Below are positions 24,795 to 32,753 of a stretch of 64,000 nt of DNA, one piece after another; positions within the stretch are counted from its first letter, which is position 1; each line of letters starts with the position of its first letter. Made by a program: the position numbers and the translations under genes. The DNA comes from Polaromonas sp. A23 (GTDB taxonomy: Bacteria > Pseudomonadota > Gammaproteobacteria > Burkholderiales > Burkholderiaceae_C): contig NZ_MUNO01000007.1 of NCBI RefSeq assembly GCF_002001015.1, positions 1 to 64,000 on the forward strand, written 5' to 3'. The notes under the pieces were generated by a model. The model made no database searches, was not told where the DNA came from, and worked only from the letters and a program-made list of their open reading frames with translations.

Positions 24795-26213
24795 ATGAAC
24801 ATCAACAACGAACGCAGACGATTTTTTGCCGGTGCAGCCGCTGCCACGGCGACCGCGGTGGCAGCCAGCGCGGTGAACCGCGTCGCCATGGCCGCGCTGC
24901 CCGAGCCGGTGATACAGGCCAAACCCGACACCATGCCGCCGCTGGTACCCAGCACGGGCCGGCCCTACAACCCGGTGGTCACGCTCAACGGCTGGACCCT
25001 GCCCTGGCGCATGAACAACGGCGTGAAGGAGTTTCACCTGGTGGCCGAGCCGGTGGTGCGCGAGATGGCGCCCGGCTTCAAGGCCAACATGTGGGGCTAC
25101 AACGGGCAAAGCCCCGGCCCGACCATTGAGGTGGTGGAAGGTGACCGTGTGCGCATGTTTGTCACCAACAAGCTGCCCGAACACACCAGCGTGCACTGGC
25201 ACGGCCAGCGACTGCCCAATGGCATGGATGGTGTCTCGGGCCTGACCCAGCCTGCCATTCCGGTAGGCAAGACCTTTGTCTACGAGTTCGTCGCGAGGCG
25301 GCCCGGCACCTTCATGTACCACCCGCACGCCGACGAAATGACGCAGATGGCCATGGGCATGATGGGTTTCTGGATCACGCACCCGAAGGCGAAACATCCG
25401 CTGATCGACGAGGTGGACCGCGACTTCGTGTTCCTGCTCAACGCCTACGACATCGACCCCGGCAGCATGACACCCAAGATCATGACCATGACCGACTTCA
25501 ATCTGTGGTCGTGGAACAGCCGGGTTTTTCCGGGCATCGACACGCTCAACGTACGCAAGGGCGACAAGGTGCGCATACGCATGGGCAACCTGACCATGAC
25601 CAACCACCCGATCCACCTGCACGGCCACGAGTTTGTGGTGACCGGTACCGACGGCGGCCCCACGCCGAAATCGACACGCTGGCTTGAAGTCACCACCGAC
25701 GTCGCGGTGGGCCAGATGCGGCAGATCGAATTCCTCGCCGACGAGGAAGGCGACTGGGCCTTTCATTGTCACAAGAGCCACCACACCATGAATGCCATGG
25801 GCCACGATGTACCGACCATGATCGGTGTGGACCACCGCGGCCTGATCAAGAAAATGCAGAAGGCCGTGCCCGACTACATGGTCATGGGCGAGCGCGGCAT
25901 GGCCGACATGGGCGAGATGGAGATGGAAATCCCCGAGAACACCGCACCCATGATGACCGGCACCGGCCCGTTCGGCCCGGTCGAAATGGGCGGCATGTTC
26001 AGCATGCTGAAGGTGCGCAAAAACCAGAAGCCCGGCGACTACAGGGACCCGGGCTGGTACAAGCACCCGGCCGGCACAGTCGCTTACGAATGGACGGGCG
26101 CATTGCCCGACCCGGCGCGGCCACGCGCCGGCAGCAAAGCCATGCCGGCAGCCTCACCGGGCCCGGTGACACAGGTTCAGATCCGCAAACCTTCCGGCCA
26201 TGCCGGCCATTGA
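24795..26213 (+). CDS. Multicopper oxidase, CopA/CueO-like
   Basis: A 472-residue periplasmic oxidase with a Tat signal (ERRRFFAGAAA). The four copper motifs are present: HWHGQRLPNG (about 133), MYHPHADEM (about 175), HPIHLHGHEF (about 270) and HCHKSHHTMNAMGH (about 325), giving the T1 and T2/T3 sites. A Met-rich stretch (MGERGMADMGEMEME) lies near 360 and may bind Cu(I). It probably oxidises Cu(I) to less toxic Cu(II). The arrangement with cupredoxin and CusF genes supports a copper role. Confidence 0.93.
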   Translation: MNINNERRRFFAGAAAATATAVAASAVNRVAMAALPEPVIQAKPDTMPPLVPSTGRPYNPVVTLNGWTLPWRMNNGVKEFHLVAEPVVREMAPGFKANMWGYNGQSPGPTIEVVEGDRVRMFVTNKLPEHTSVHWHGQRLPNGMDGVSGLTQPAIPVGKTFVYEFVARRPGTFMYHPHADEMTQMAMGMMGFWITHPKAKHPLIDEVDRDFVFLLNAYDIDPGSMTPKIMTMTDFNLWSWNSRVFPGIDTLNVRKGDKVRIRMGNLTMTNHPIHLHGHEFVVTGTDGGPTPKSTRWLEVTTDVAVGQMRQIEFLADEEGDWAFHCHKSHHTMNAMGHDVPTMIGVDHRGLIKKMQKAVPDYMVMGERGMADMGEMEMEIPENTAPMMTGTGPFGPVEMGGMFSMLKVRKNQKPGDYRDPGWYKHPAGTVAYEWTGALPDPARPRAGSKAMPAASPGPVTQVQIRKPSGHAGH

Positions 26214-26227
26214 CTGAAAGGAAAAAC

Positions 26228-26806
26228 ATGACAAACCAACTTACTCTCAAATTGATAGCTGCCAGCGCATTATTAATGGGAGCTGGAGGCGCATTTGGTC
26301 AACATTCCCACCAGCCGTCACATGAAGCCAGCCCCTATGCAGGCCAGCAGACGCGCGAAATCAAGGCCCTCTCGTCCACCCAGACAACCGACCTGCTGGC
26401 CGGCAAAGGCATGGAGCTGGCCAAGGCCGCCGAGCTCAACGGCTACCCCGGGCCCATGCACACGCTGGAGCTGGCTGCGCAACTCGAGCTGAGCAGTGAG
26501 CAGAAGCAGGCCAGCGAAGTGCTGATGAGTCGCCACAAAGCGGAGGCTCGCGAACTGGGCGCACAGCTGGTGGAAGCTGAACGTGCGCTGGACCTGGCTT
26601 TTTCATCGCGCCAGATCGACGCAGCCCGGCTGGCGGCCCACACTGACCGCATTGGCAGGCTTCAGGCCCTGCTGCGCAAGTCGCATCTGGAAACCCATCT
26701 GCAGCAAACCGCACTGCTGAGGCCGGAGCAGATCTCCCGCTATGCGCAGTTGCGCGGCTACACCGGATCGCCTGACTCTTTCACACCCTCAAGCAAGCAT
26801 CATTAA
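26228..26806 (+). CDS. Spy/CpxP-like periplasmic helical protein
   Basis: A 192-residue exported protein. The signal peptide (about 1-24) is encoded by a copy of the dispersed repeat (KLIAASALLMGAGGAFG). After a His-rich start (HSHQPSHE) the mature part is helical, with LELAAQLELSSEQKQASEVL and later LLRPEQISRYAQLRGY, the LTxxQ-like pattern of Spy/CpxP metal-stress chaperones. It ends SKHH. AAGGA precedes the ATG. Its place between oxidase and cupredoxin genes suggests copper-related protein protection. Confidence 0.75.
   Translation: MTNQLTLKLIAASALLMGAGGAFGQHSHQPSHEASPYAGQQTREIKALSSTQTTDLLAGKGMELAKAAELNGYPGPMHTLELAAQLELSSEQKQASEVLMSRHKAEARELGAQLVEAERALDLAFSSRQIDAARLAAHTDRIGRLQALLRKSHLETHLQQTALLRPEQISRYAQLRGYTGSPDSFTPSSKHH
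26240..26301 (+). repeat. Dispersed AAATTnATAGCT repeat, copy F (signal-peptide coding)
   Basis: CTCTCAAATTGATAGCTGCC and the 3' block GGAGGCGCATTTGG fall within the first 25 codons of the Spy-like gene, in the frame that reads KLIAAS. Confidence 0.55.
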
Positions 26807-26823
26807 CCGAAACGGAAATATCC

Positions 26824-27321
26824 ATGAAAAAATTCACCTCAGCCCTCCTCGTTGTTTTGATAACAAGCGCCAGTACCTTCGCTTTCGCCCACGGCGACGA
26901 GGCGCACGCAAAAAAAGCCGGCCCGGTCAAGAAAGAACAAAAGGAATGGGGCATTGGAGGCGACGCCAAGGCCGTCACCCGAACCATCACTTTCACCATG
27001 ACCGACAACATGCGTTTTGATCCCGACAAGATCAACGTCAAGCAAGGCGACACGATCCGGTTCGTCATTAAAAACGGCGGCAAAGTCATGCATGAAATGG
27101 TGATAGGTACAAAAAAGGACCTGGAAGAACATGCCGCACTGATGATGAAGTTTCCCGCCATGGAACATGAAGAGCCTTACATGGCACACGTAGGACCGGG
27201 CAAAACCGGCGAACTCATCTGGACATTCAACAAACCCGGCAGCTTTGACTTTGCCTGCCTGATTGCCGGCCACTACCAGGCCGGCATGACAGGAAAAATC
27301 ACTGTGGCGGCTTCCCGCTAG
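26824..27321 (+). CDS. Cupredoxin (plastocyanin/azurin-like copper protein)
   Basis: A 165-residue exported protein with a signal peptide (about 1-22, ending FAFAH). The type 1 copper ligands can be read: His in KVMHEMVIG (about 97), Cys and His in FACLIAGHYQ, and Met in AGM. A long loop with MMKFPAMEHEEPYM adds Met and His. It may carry electrons or copper for the oxidase. The start has the usual MKK signal with AAATATCC upstream, a weak ribosome site. Confidence 0.9.
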   Translation: MKKFTSALLVVLITSASTFAFAHGDEAHAKKAGPVKKEQKEWGIGGDAKAVTRTITFTMTDNMRFDPDKINVKQGDTIRFVIKNGGKVMHEMVIGTKKDLEEHAALMMKFPAMEHEEPYMAHVGPGKTGELIWTFNKPGSFDFACLIAGHYQAGMTGKITVAASR

Positions 27322-27343
27322 CCCTCACTCCAAAGAGAAACTC

Positions 27344-27811
27344 ATGCAAAGAAGATTCCTTATTCAAGCCATCGCCAGCCTCGCCGGCACTTCCCTGCTG
27401 GCGCCTGCATTGATGGCCCAGACCCGGCCGCAGGTCGAAGTCTGGAAAGACCCGGGCTGCGGCTGCTGCAAGGACTGGGTGGCCCACATGGAAGCCAATG
27501 GCTTCGACGTCAAGGTACACGACAGCGGCAACACCGCCGCGCGCAAGCGGCTGGGCGTGCCCGACAAGCTCGGCTCCTGCCATACCGCGCTGGTCGGTGG
27601 CTACGCCATCGAGGGCCACGTGCCCGCCCGCGAGGTGCACCGCCTGCTCAAGGAACGCCCAGCCGCCGTTGGTCTGTCGGTGCCCGGCATGCCGGTCGGC
27701 TCGCCCGGCATGGACGGCAAGATTTACGGCGACAGAAAAGACCCGTACGACGTTGTGCTCATCAGCCGCAACGGCAGTACCCGCGTTTATCAAAGTTACC
27801 ACCGCACCTGA
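27344..27811 (+). CDS. DUF411 metal-binding protein
   Basis: A 155-residue exported protein: signal (about 1-25, twin-Arg start MQRRFLIQ), then a DUF411 domain with WKDPGCGCCKDW and GSCHTALVGGYAIEGHVP, which supply conserved Cys and His. The family has a thioredoxin-like fold and is common in copper loci (CopG-like). The C-terminal GMPVGSPGMDG is Met-rich. It probably binds or reduces copper in the periplasm. Confidence 0.9.
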   Translation: MQRRFLIQAIASLAGTSLLAPALMAQTRPQVEVWKDPGCGCCKDWVAHMEANGFDVKVHDSGNTAARKRLGVPDKLGSCHTALVGGYAIEGHVPAREVHRLLKERPAAVGLSVPGMPVGSPGMDGKIYGDRKDPYDVVLISRNGSTRVYQSYHRT

Positions 27812-27828
27812 ACCGAAAGGATTTCCCC

Positions 27829-28116
27829 ATGAAACATTTCACCACCCTGATTGCCACCCTGGTCACGTCGGCTGCCTTCGCGCAGGCCGGCCCGCCCGCC
27901 ACCGAAGCCGAAGTCCGCAAGGTCGACAAGGACGCCGGCAAGATCACCCTCAAACACGGCGAGATCAAGAACCTGGACATGCCGGCCATGAGCATGGTGT
28001 TCCAGGTCAAGGACAAAACCCTGCTGGACAAGGTCAAGCCCGGCGACAAGGTCAGCTTCACCGCCGACAAGATCGACGGTGCTTACACCGTCCTGTCGAT
28101 CGAGCCCGCCAGGTAA
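27829..28116 (+). CDS. CusF-like copper-binding protein 1
   Basis: A 95-residue periplasmic protein with a signal (about 1-18) and the CusF beta-barrel: KITLKHGEIKNLDMPAMSM carries the His, and the Met residues of the MPxM motif bind Cu(I)/Ag(I) with a Trp in E. coli CusF. No Trp is in the corresponding place here, so the site may differ. It follows the DUF411 gene by 17 bp with AAAGGA upstream. Confidence 0.9.
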   Translation: MKHFTTLIATLVTSAAFAQAGPPATEAEVRKVDKDAGKITLKHGEIKNLDMPAMSMVFQVKDKTLLDKVKPGDKVSFTADKIDGAYTVLSIEPAR

Positions 28117-28142
28117 GACGCATCCCGGCCTAGTCCGGGGTT

Positions 28143-28170
28143 TTGAACTTTTCGCCCGTCCCCGTATCAT
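28143..28170 (+). promoter_or_regulatory. Promoter-like element 2, leaderless ECF-type candidate
   Basis: TTGAAC (28143-28148), 16 bp, TATCAT (28165-28170), then six bases to the ATG at 28177. Spacing and flanks (TTTTGAACTTT and CCGTATCATT) match element 1 exactly. Confidence 0.6.
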
Positions 28171-28176
28171 TCCTCC

Positions 28177-28554
28177 ATGCGTCACCTCCTGCTTGCCCTG
28201 TTGATCGCCGTGCTTCCTGTGCGCGGGTGGGTCGGCCATGCCATGGCGGTGGACATGGCGTCGCAGCATGCCGCCCTTGCGCAGGCTGTTGCTGCGGGTG
28301 ACCCAACCCCGATGCCGGAGGACTGCCCCATGCATGCGCAGATGGCAGACACCGCGGCCGAATCGGCGCAAGCCAGCCAGGCCGGCATGCTCTGCCAGGG
28401 TTGCGACACCTGCCAGCTGTGCCTGGCGATGGCTTCTTTCACCGGAGCAGTCGTGCAGGCTGCAGCCTGGCTGCCGCACGCGGCACCGATGGACGCCGGA
28501 CTCCTTTTCAACAGCGCCGACCAGCCTTCAGGCATCAAACCGCCTATTTCCTGA
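28177..28554 (+). CDS. Small secreted CxxCxxCxxC protein, copper-cluster paralogue 2
   Basis: A 125-residue paralogue of the product at 22489. It has the signal or anchor with VRGWVGHAMA, a Met/His/Asp middle (DCPMHAQMAD), CQGCDTCQLC near 75-84, a hydrophobic stretch and the ending KPPIS. It lacks the repeat-encoded insertion. The Cys ladder suggests binding of a soft metal or an Fe-S/Zn site in the periplasm. CCTCC before the ATG is not a ribosome site, and the promoter lies only six bases upstream. Confidence 0.75.
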   Translation: MRHLLLALLIAVLPVRGWVGHAMAVDMASQHAALAQAVAAGDPTPMPEDCPMHAQMADTAAESAQASQAGMLCQGCDTCQLCLAMASFTGAVVQAAAWLPHAAPMDAGLLFNSADQPSGIKPPIS

Positions 28555-28571
28555 TTTCCATGCCCAAGGTA

Positions 28572-28593
28572 CGTCTGCCGACCCAGGCAGACG
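28572..28593 (+). other. Hairpin upstream of the second CusF gene
   Basis: CGTCTGCC pairs perfectly with GGCAGACG around a six-base loop. A second hairpin (GGCGGC/GCCGCC) follows about 15 bp later. Both lie between paralogue 2 and the CusF2 ATG and may protect or attenuate the transcript. No T-run. Confidence 0.4.
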
Positions 28594-28638
28594 CTTCAAA
28601 AACCGGCGGCTCTTGCCGCCTGCATGCAGGAAACTGGA

Positions 28639-28953
28639 ATGAGATATTTTTTATACACGTCACTCGCGGCACTGCTAGGCCTCGGCGCAGTCGCGATGGT
28701 CCATGCCGCAAAGCCGGCCCCCGAATCCGCCGAAGTGGTGAAGGCGAAAGTGGTCAAGGTCGACGCTCCCCGCAGCAAGATCACCTTGAAGCACGCGCCC
28801 ATCCGCAGCATCCGGATGGAAGCCATGACCATGCCCTTCAGGGTCAGCGACCCGACGATGCTGGCGCCACTCAAGGCGGGTGACCGGGTCACTTTCTCCG
28901 TCGCAATGCAGGACGGCGAGCTGGTGATCACGCAGATCAAGGCGGCGAAATGA
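28639..28953 (+). CDS. CusF-like copper-binding protein 2
   Basis: A 104-residue second CusF-like protein: signal (about 1-23), KITLKHAPIRSIRMEAMTMPF with His and three Met residues in the metal-site strand. It shares the domain with CusF1 but differs widely, so it is an old paralogue. TGGA lies before the chosen ATG. Its stop overlaps the start of the next gene (ATGA). Confidence 0.88.
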   Translation: MRYFLYTSLAALLGLGAVAMVHAAKPAPESAEVVKAKVVKVDAPRSKITLKHAPIRSIRMEAMTMPFRVSDPTMLAPLKAGDRVTFSVAMQDGELVITQIKAAK

Positions 28954-29600
28954 CGGCCTGGTACCGCTTTCTTCTGGCTGCGGCCCTTGTGGCCGGCACA
29001 TCCACTTCGGTGCAGGCCGGTCCCATGGGCTTCAAGGACAGCACCATGGCCATGGGGGACTTCAGCCCCGGCTGGCGCGAGGCCTGGGTCAACCACGCCG
29101 TCACCGCACGCGATGCCTTCGGTGTCGGCGGCGTTTACATGCGTTCGGACGACAGGCGCCTGACCCGCGAGTTTGCGGAACTGACTTACACCCGGCTGGC
29201 GCACCGTATCAACGGGGAGCACTCACAGGCCAACTTCTGGTTTGTGGGTGGTGCGGGGCAGCTCAAAGGCAATGACTTTGGGGGCAGCAAAACCATGCTG
29301 GCTCCCGGCGTCTCGGCCGACTATGAAACCACACGTGTCTATGTGTCCGGGTCTGTGCGGCTATACCGCGCGCCTGGCATCAGGCACGACTTTGCCTCGG
29401 TGCGGACCGGGTTCTCCTTTTACGAAACCGACTATGACGAAATGCAGCCCTGGCTGATCCTGGAAGCGCGGCGCATGCGTGGCCTGTCGGAGAAAACCGA
29501 AATCACGCCGATGCTGCGCTTCATCCACAACCGTTACTTCGTCGAGGTTGGCATCAACAACATGAAGCAGGGCCGTTTCAACTTCATGTACATCTTCTGA
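28950..29600 (+). CDS. Exported protein, probable outer-membrane beta-barrel
   Basis: A 216-residue protein coupled to CusF2. A signal peptide (about 1-23, VQAG) is followed by alternating aromatic/hydrophobic strands such as FWFVGGAGQL and TRVYVSGSVRLYR, ending with FNFMYIF, whose terminal Phe fits outer-membrane insertion. No family is recognised. Placement suggests a surface component of the copper set; this is inference. Confidence 0.65.
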   Translation: MTAWYRFLLAAALVAGTSTSVQAGPMGFKDSTMAMGDFSPGWREAWVNHAVTARDAFGVGGVYMRSDDRRLTREFAELTYTRLAHRINGEHSQANFWFVGGAGQLKGNDFGGSKTMLAPGVSADYETTRVYVSGSVRLYRAPGIRHDFASVRTGFSFYETDYDEMQPWLILEARRMRGLSEKTEITPMLRFIHNRYFVEVGINNMKQGRFNFMYIF

Positions 29601-29634
29601 AAATTCACCTACCTCTTTCATTCAAGGACTCATC

Positions 29635-29988
29635 ATGAAATCATTTACTATCAAATTCATAGCAGCCTGCGCAGGTGCTACCCTGGCTACAGGCATTTTT
29701 TCCTCTGCATTTGCGGTCGAAAGCATCAAGGCCACCGTCAACGGCATGGTGTGTGCATTCTGCGCACAGGGCATTGAAAAACGCCTGTCTGCCATGCCGG
29801 CCACCCAGGCCGTGTTCGTGGACCTGAAGAAAAAAATCGTGGTCGTGGAAGCCAAGGACGGCCGGGCGCTGGACGGCAAAGCCATCAGCCATGAAATCAA
29901 GGAAGCGGGATATGACGTGACCAGGCTGGAAACGGTGGCGCAATCGGTGGCCGACATCAAGGCCCAGATGAAAGCAAAAAACAAATGA
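29635..29988 (+). CDS. Periplasmic heavy-metal-associated (HMA/MerP-like) protein
   Basis: A 117-residue protein with signal peptide (about 1-27) and an HMA domain carrying GMVCAFCAQ, the GMxCxxC metal motif. It then has the usual beta-alpha-beta pattern with EIKEAGYDV. The signal-peptide code (FTIKFIAACAGAT) is a copy of the dispersed repeat. It is coupled to a MerT-like membrane gene (ATGA overlap), as merP and merT are. Confidence 0.88.
   Translation: MKSFTIKFIAACAGATLATGIFSSAFAVESIKATVNGMVCAFCAQGIEKRLSAMPATQAVFVDLKKKIVVVEAKDGRALDGKAISHEIKEAGYDVTRLETVAQSVADIKAQMKAKNK
29643..29703 (+). repeat. Dispersed AAATTnATAGCT repeat, copy G (signal-peptide coding)
   Basis: CTATCAAATTCATAGCAGCC and GGCTACAGGCATTTTT are the two blocks, lying at codons 3-23 of the HMA gene and read as IKFIAACAG. 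Confidence 0.65.
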
Positions 29989-30386
29989 CGCCGCCCCTGC
30001 GCGACCCGGTCGACAAGACATCGGCCTGGTCCTCCTGGGCCGCGCTGTTTGCCAGCTCCGGCACGCTGATCTGCTGCGCGTTGCCGGCCCTGCTGGTGGC
30101 GATGGGCGCCGGCGCGGCGCTGTCCACACTTGTTTCCGCCATGCCTGGGCTGGTCTGGGTCAGCGAGTACAAGGAAGCAGTGTTTGCGGCGGCTGGCCTG
30201 ATGCTGGCGTTCAGCGGCGTGCTGCAATGGCGCAACCGGTCGGCTCCCTGCCCGCTTGATCCCGCACTGCGCCAGGCCTGTATGCGCATGCGGCAAACGT
30301 CAACACGGGTGTACGGAGTGAGCGTAGCGATTTATTTTGCTGGCGGCTGGTTTGCTTTCGTGCAACCGTGGCTGGGCAATGCCTGA
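29985..30386 (+). CDS. MerT-like inner-membrane protein
   Basis: A 133-residue protein with about three hydrophobic segments. The first contains ICCALPALLVAMGAG, a vicinal Cys pair in the membrane like that of MerT, which accepts metal from MerP. A later loop has Cys residues (APCPLDPALRQAC). Together with the HMA protein it may import or pass a soft metal; the real substrate is not shown. Confidence 0.7.
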   Translation: MTPPLRDPVDKTSAWSSWAALFASSGTLICCALPALLVAMGAGAALSTLVSAMPGLVWVSEYKEAVFAAAGLMLAFSGVLQWRNRSAPCPLDPALRQACMRMRQTSTRVYGVSVAIYFAGGWFAFVQPWLGNA

Positions 30387-30412
30387 CCGCGCTATCAGAG
30401 AGGCCACTCAGC

Positions 30413-30868
30413 TCACTCAGGAAACACTTGTCCGGAAGCCTCTTCCCGCAGGTAGCAGATCAACCCTGAAATCCACAGCATGGCAGGCACCAGCAGCAGC
30501 CAGCGAAAATCCGACTGCAACATGAAGTTCGTTGCGCTCATCAGCATGACGCTGGCTGCTCCGGCCAGCGTCATCGCTGCAAACGTTCCCCTGGCACGGT
30601 TGGCAAGGTAACGGCAAGCCACCAGCAGGGTCAGTGCGCCGGTGGCGACCATGAAACCACCCATCACATTGAATACATGATCAAGCCAGCGCAAAAGGCC
30701 GGGCGCTGCAGTCAGCAGGATTTCCATGGAACTCCCCATAAAACGGGGATCCTCCGGAAGCAGGGCTGGGCGCAGGAACAGGAAATAAACGCCCAGCCCC
30801 ACCATCCATAAACTGCAGGCGGCGAACACCTTGGCGGAAGCACGCATTCTCATTTTGGCCGACTGCAT
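30413..30868 (-). CDS. Four-helix inner-membrane protein
   Basis: A 151-residue protein with about four membrane segments and no soluble domain; family not recognised. The frame is open 56 codons upstream into the YVTN gene's end, but GAGC/AGG-like sequence and membrane topology favour ATG 30868. It is convergent to the MerT-like gene across 26 bp and last in a minus-strand set from 33818. Confidence 0.65.
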   Translation of the reverse strand: MQSAKMRMRASAKVFAACSLWMVGLGVYFLFLRPALLPEDPRFMGSSMEILLTAAPGLLRWLDHVFNVMGGFMVATGALTLLVACRYLANRARGTFAAMTLAGAASVMLMSATNFMLQSDFRWLLLVPAMLWISGLICYLREEASGQVFPE

Positions 30869-30890
30869 GAACAGGCTCCTGTTGAAGTTC

Positions 30891-31931
30891 TCATGGTCTG
30901 ACGCTGACACCGTTGGGCCCTTTGCCAACGGAGACGGTTGCAACCACACTGCGCTTCCTGATATCGAGCACCGACAGCGAACCGGCGTAGGTGTTCGTGA
31001 TGTAGGCGTACCGCCCCTCCCGGTTAATAGCCACACCGTGGGTACCGGCGCCGGTTTCGATGGTCCCGATCACCTTGAAACTCTCCAGATCGATCATGCT
31101 AAGGGTCTTGCCCGGCTTGTTCCGCGTTCCCTGGTTGGCAACAAGCAAGGTGGTGGAATCCGGCGTCGAGAACAACTGGATGGGGACCGTTCCGACACCA
31201 ATCCTGCGCAAGACCTTGCGGGTCGCAGGATCGATCACAGCAACGGCGTTTTCGCCTGACAGTGAAACAAAAGCGAGACGCCCGTCGGGCGTAAAGCCAA
31301 CCTGGGCAGGCCCTTTGCCCACCGGTATTTGCGTCACCTCTTTTTGGCTGGCTGTATCAACAACAGATACCGTGCCCCCTTTGAGGTTGGCAACATAGGC
31401 TTGTTTGCCATCCGGGCTGATTCGAATACCGTGAGGAAATTTTCCAACCGCTATCGTTGACACCCGGCGTTGCGTCGACGCATCTATCACGCTCAACGTG
31501 TTGTCACCACCATTGGTCACGTAGGCAAAACGCCCATCAGGGGTCAGCACAACATGAGCTGGATGCAACCCTACCGGTACTTTCGAAACCACTGCATCGG
31601 TCGCGGCGTCAATGACCCAGACGGCACCAGCACCGCTTGTGGCCTGATGTTCGTCCTTGCCCATGTCCTGATGGGCAGAAGCATCTGCAGCAGCCGGCTC
31701 TCCATTGTTGGTCACCCACACCCGCGTTCCATCCGGCGACACCTGCACGTTATGCGGTTTTCCGCCGACACGCACGTTGGCGAGCAACTTGAACGACGCA
31801 GCATCCAGCACACTGACCGTGTCGGCATCCTCGTTCGCTACATACACCTTGTCTGCCGCTGAACAGACACCCGCAACACCCCACCCTGACAGCATTGCCG
31901 CCATCACCAGCCAGTTTCTGATTCCAGACAT
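30891..31931 (-). CDS. YVTN-family beta-propeller protein
   Basis: A 346-residue exported protein with a signal peptide (about 1-25, GVCSA) and about seven 40-residue blades with VYVANEDADTVSVLD, YVTNGGDNTLSVID and YVANLKGGTVSVVD. A His/Met-containing loop (HQDMGKDEHQ) interrupts the second blade. Such propellers bind proteins or metals in the periplasm; the function here is unknown. Start is two bases after the SRPBCC stop, so coupled. Confidence 0.9.
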   Translation of the reverse strand: MSGIRNWLVMAAMLSGWGVAGVCSAADKVYVANEDADTVSVLDAASFKLLANVRVGGKPHNVQVSPDGTRVWVTNNGEPAAADASAHQDMGKDEHQATSGAGAVWVIDAATDAVVSKVPVGLHPAHVVLTPDGRFAYVTNGGDNTLSVIDASTQRRVSTIAVGKFPHGIRISPDGKQAYVANLKGGTVSVVDTASQKEVTQIPVGKGPAQVGFTPDGRLAFVSLSGENAVAVIDPATRKVLRRIGVGTVPIQLFSTPDSTTLLVANQGTRNKPGKTLSMIDLESFKVIGTIETGAGTHGVAINREGRYAYITNTYAGSLSVLDIRKRSVVATVSVGKGPNGVSVRP

Positions 31932-31933
31932 GA

Positions 31934-32476
31934 TTACCCCTTGTTAAAAAAATCCACTGCGTCCCGGGCCATGCGGGTCACACACCAATCTGCGTAGACC
32001 TGACCCAGGAGTTTTCCCAACCAACGCCCCGCAAAGCCGGTTGGAAGGCTGTAGTCAATCCAGACACGCAAGCGGGCGCCGGTAGCTGCCGGGGCAAGTT
32101 CGAACCCCATTCGGTATTGGTCGATCACCAGCAAGCGCGGTTGACCGCGCGTTTCCCAGGTCTTGCGAAAAGGAGGCTCATGGTGAGTAACCACTTCCTC
32201 CACATGCAGAGACACTCCCAGGATCACGCCTTTCATGCGTATCACTGATCCCACCGCCTGGCCCCGCAGACTGTCGAGCTCTGTCTTCATCGTTGCGCCG
32301 GCCATCATGAGAGACGGCTTCTCCATGTGCGCAGACAGCCGCCTGTGATCGTCCAGCACTGCAAAAACGGCTGCGGGATCGGCGGCAACATCGGCCAGTG
32401 CTTCCCGATGAAGCTGGAACGGCGCACTCATGCCCGGTTCGGCCGCAGGCCATGGTGATGCGTTTTTCAGCGCCAT
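31934..32476 (-). CDS. SRPBCC (START-like) superfamily protein
   Basis: A 180-residue soluble protein with a CoxG/polyketide-cyclase-like fold: ADPAAVFAVLDDHRRLSAHMEKPS at the start, a beta-sheet core, and a long C-terminal helix (LLGQVYADWCVTRMARDAV). Hydrophobic ligand binding is expected for the fold; the ligand is unknown. The shorter start is chosen for GGTAGGAAC upstream. Confidence 0.8.
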   Translation of the reverse strand: MALKNASPWPAAEPGMSAPFQLHREALADVAADPAAVFAVLDDHRRLSAHMEKPSLMMAGATMKTELDSLRGQAVGSVIRMKGVILGVSLHVEEVVTHHEPPFRKTWETRGQPRLLVIDQYRMGFELAPAATGARLRVWIDYSLPTGFAGRWLGKLLGQVYADWCVTRMARDAVDFFNKG

Positions 32477-32480
32477 GTTC

Positions 32481-32741
32481 CTACCCCTTCCACTGGTTCG
32501 TGCGATCCGGCTCCTGTCGCCGATGCGCATGGCCACCATGGCCGCCACCACCGTGTCCATGCATCAGGTGCATCAACGGACAAGCCAGCAGAAGCAGGTA
32601 CGGCCAGAAGCCAAGAATATGACCCCAGTGTTCACGCAGAAGATAGAAGCCAGCGATCAGGGCGGCCGTTGCGACAGCCATGCCGGCAGGACGGCGCCAG
32701 AACGGGGGCGCCGGCTGATCATTGTTGTCAAACTGATCCAT
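32481..32741 (-). CDS. DUF2933 membrane protein
   Basis: An 86-residue protein with two short membrane segments and the DUF2933 signature YLLLLACPLMHLMHGHGGGG, a Cys-Pro-His-Met-rich helix end followed by a Gly/His tail. The family is small, of unknown function, and frequent in copper loci. The gene lies four bases from the SRPBCC start. Confidence 0.85.
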   Translation of the reverse strand: MDQFDNNDQPAPPFWRRPAGMAVATAALIAGFYLLREHWGHILGFWPYLLLLACPLMHLMHGHGGGGHGGHAHRRQEPDRTNQWKG

Positions 32742-32753
32742 GATGACTCTCCT

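Noticed and set aside
24654..26066. 470-codon minus-strand frame opposite the multicopper oxidase
   Set aside because: His/Val/Gly-rich antisense of copper motifs; typical of GC-rich codon bias.
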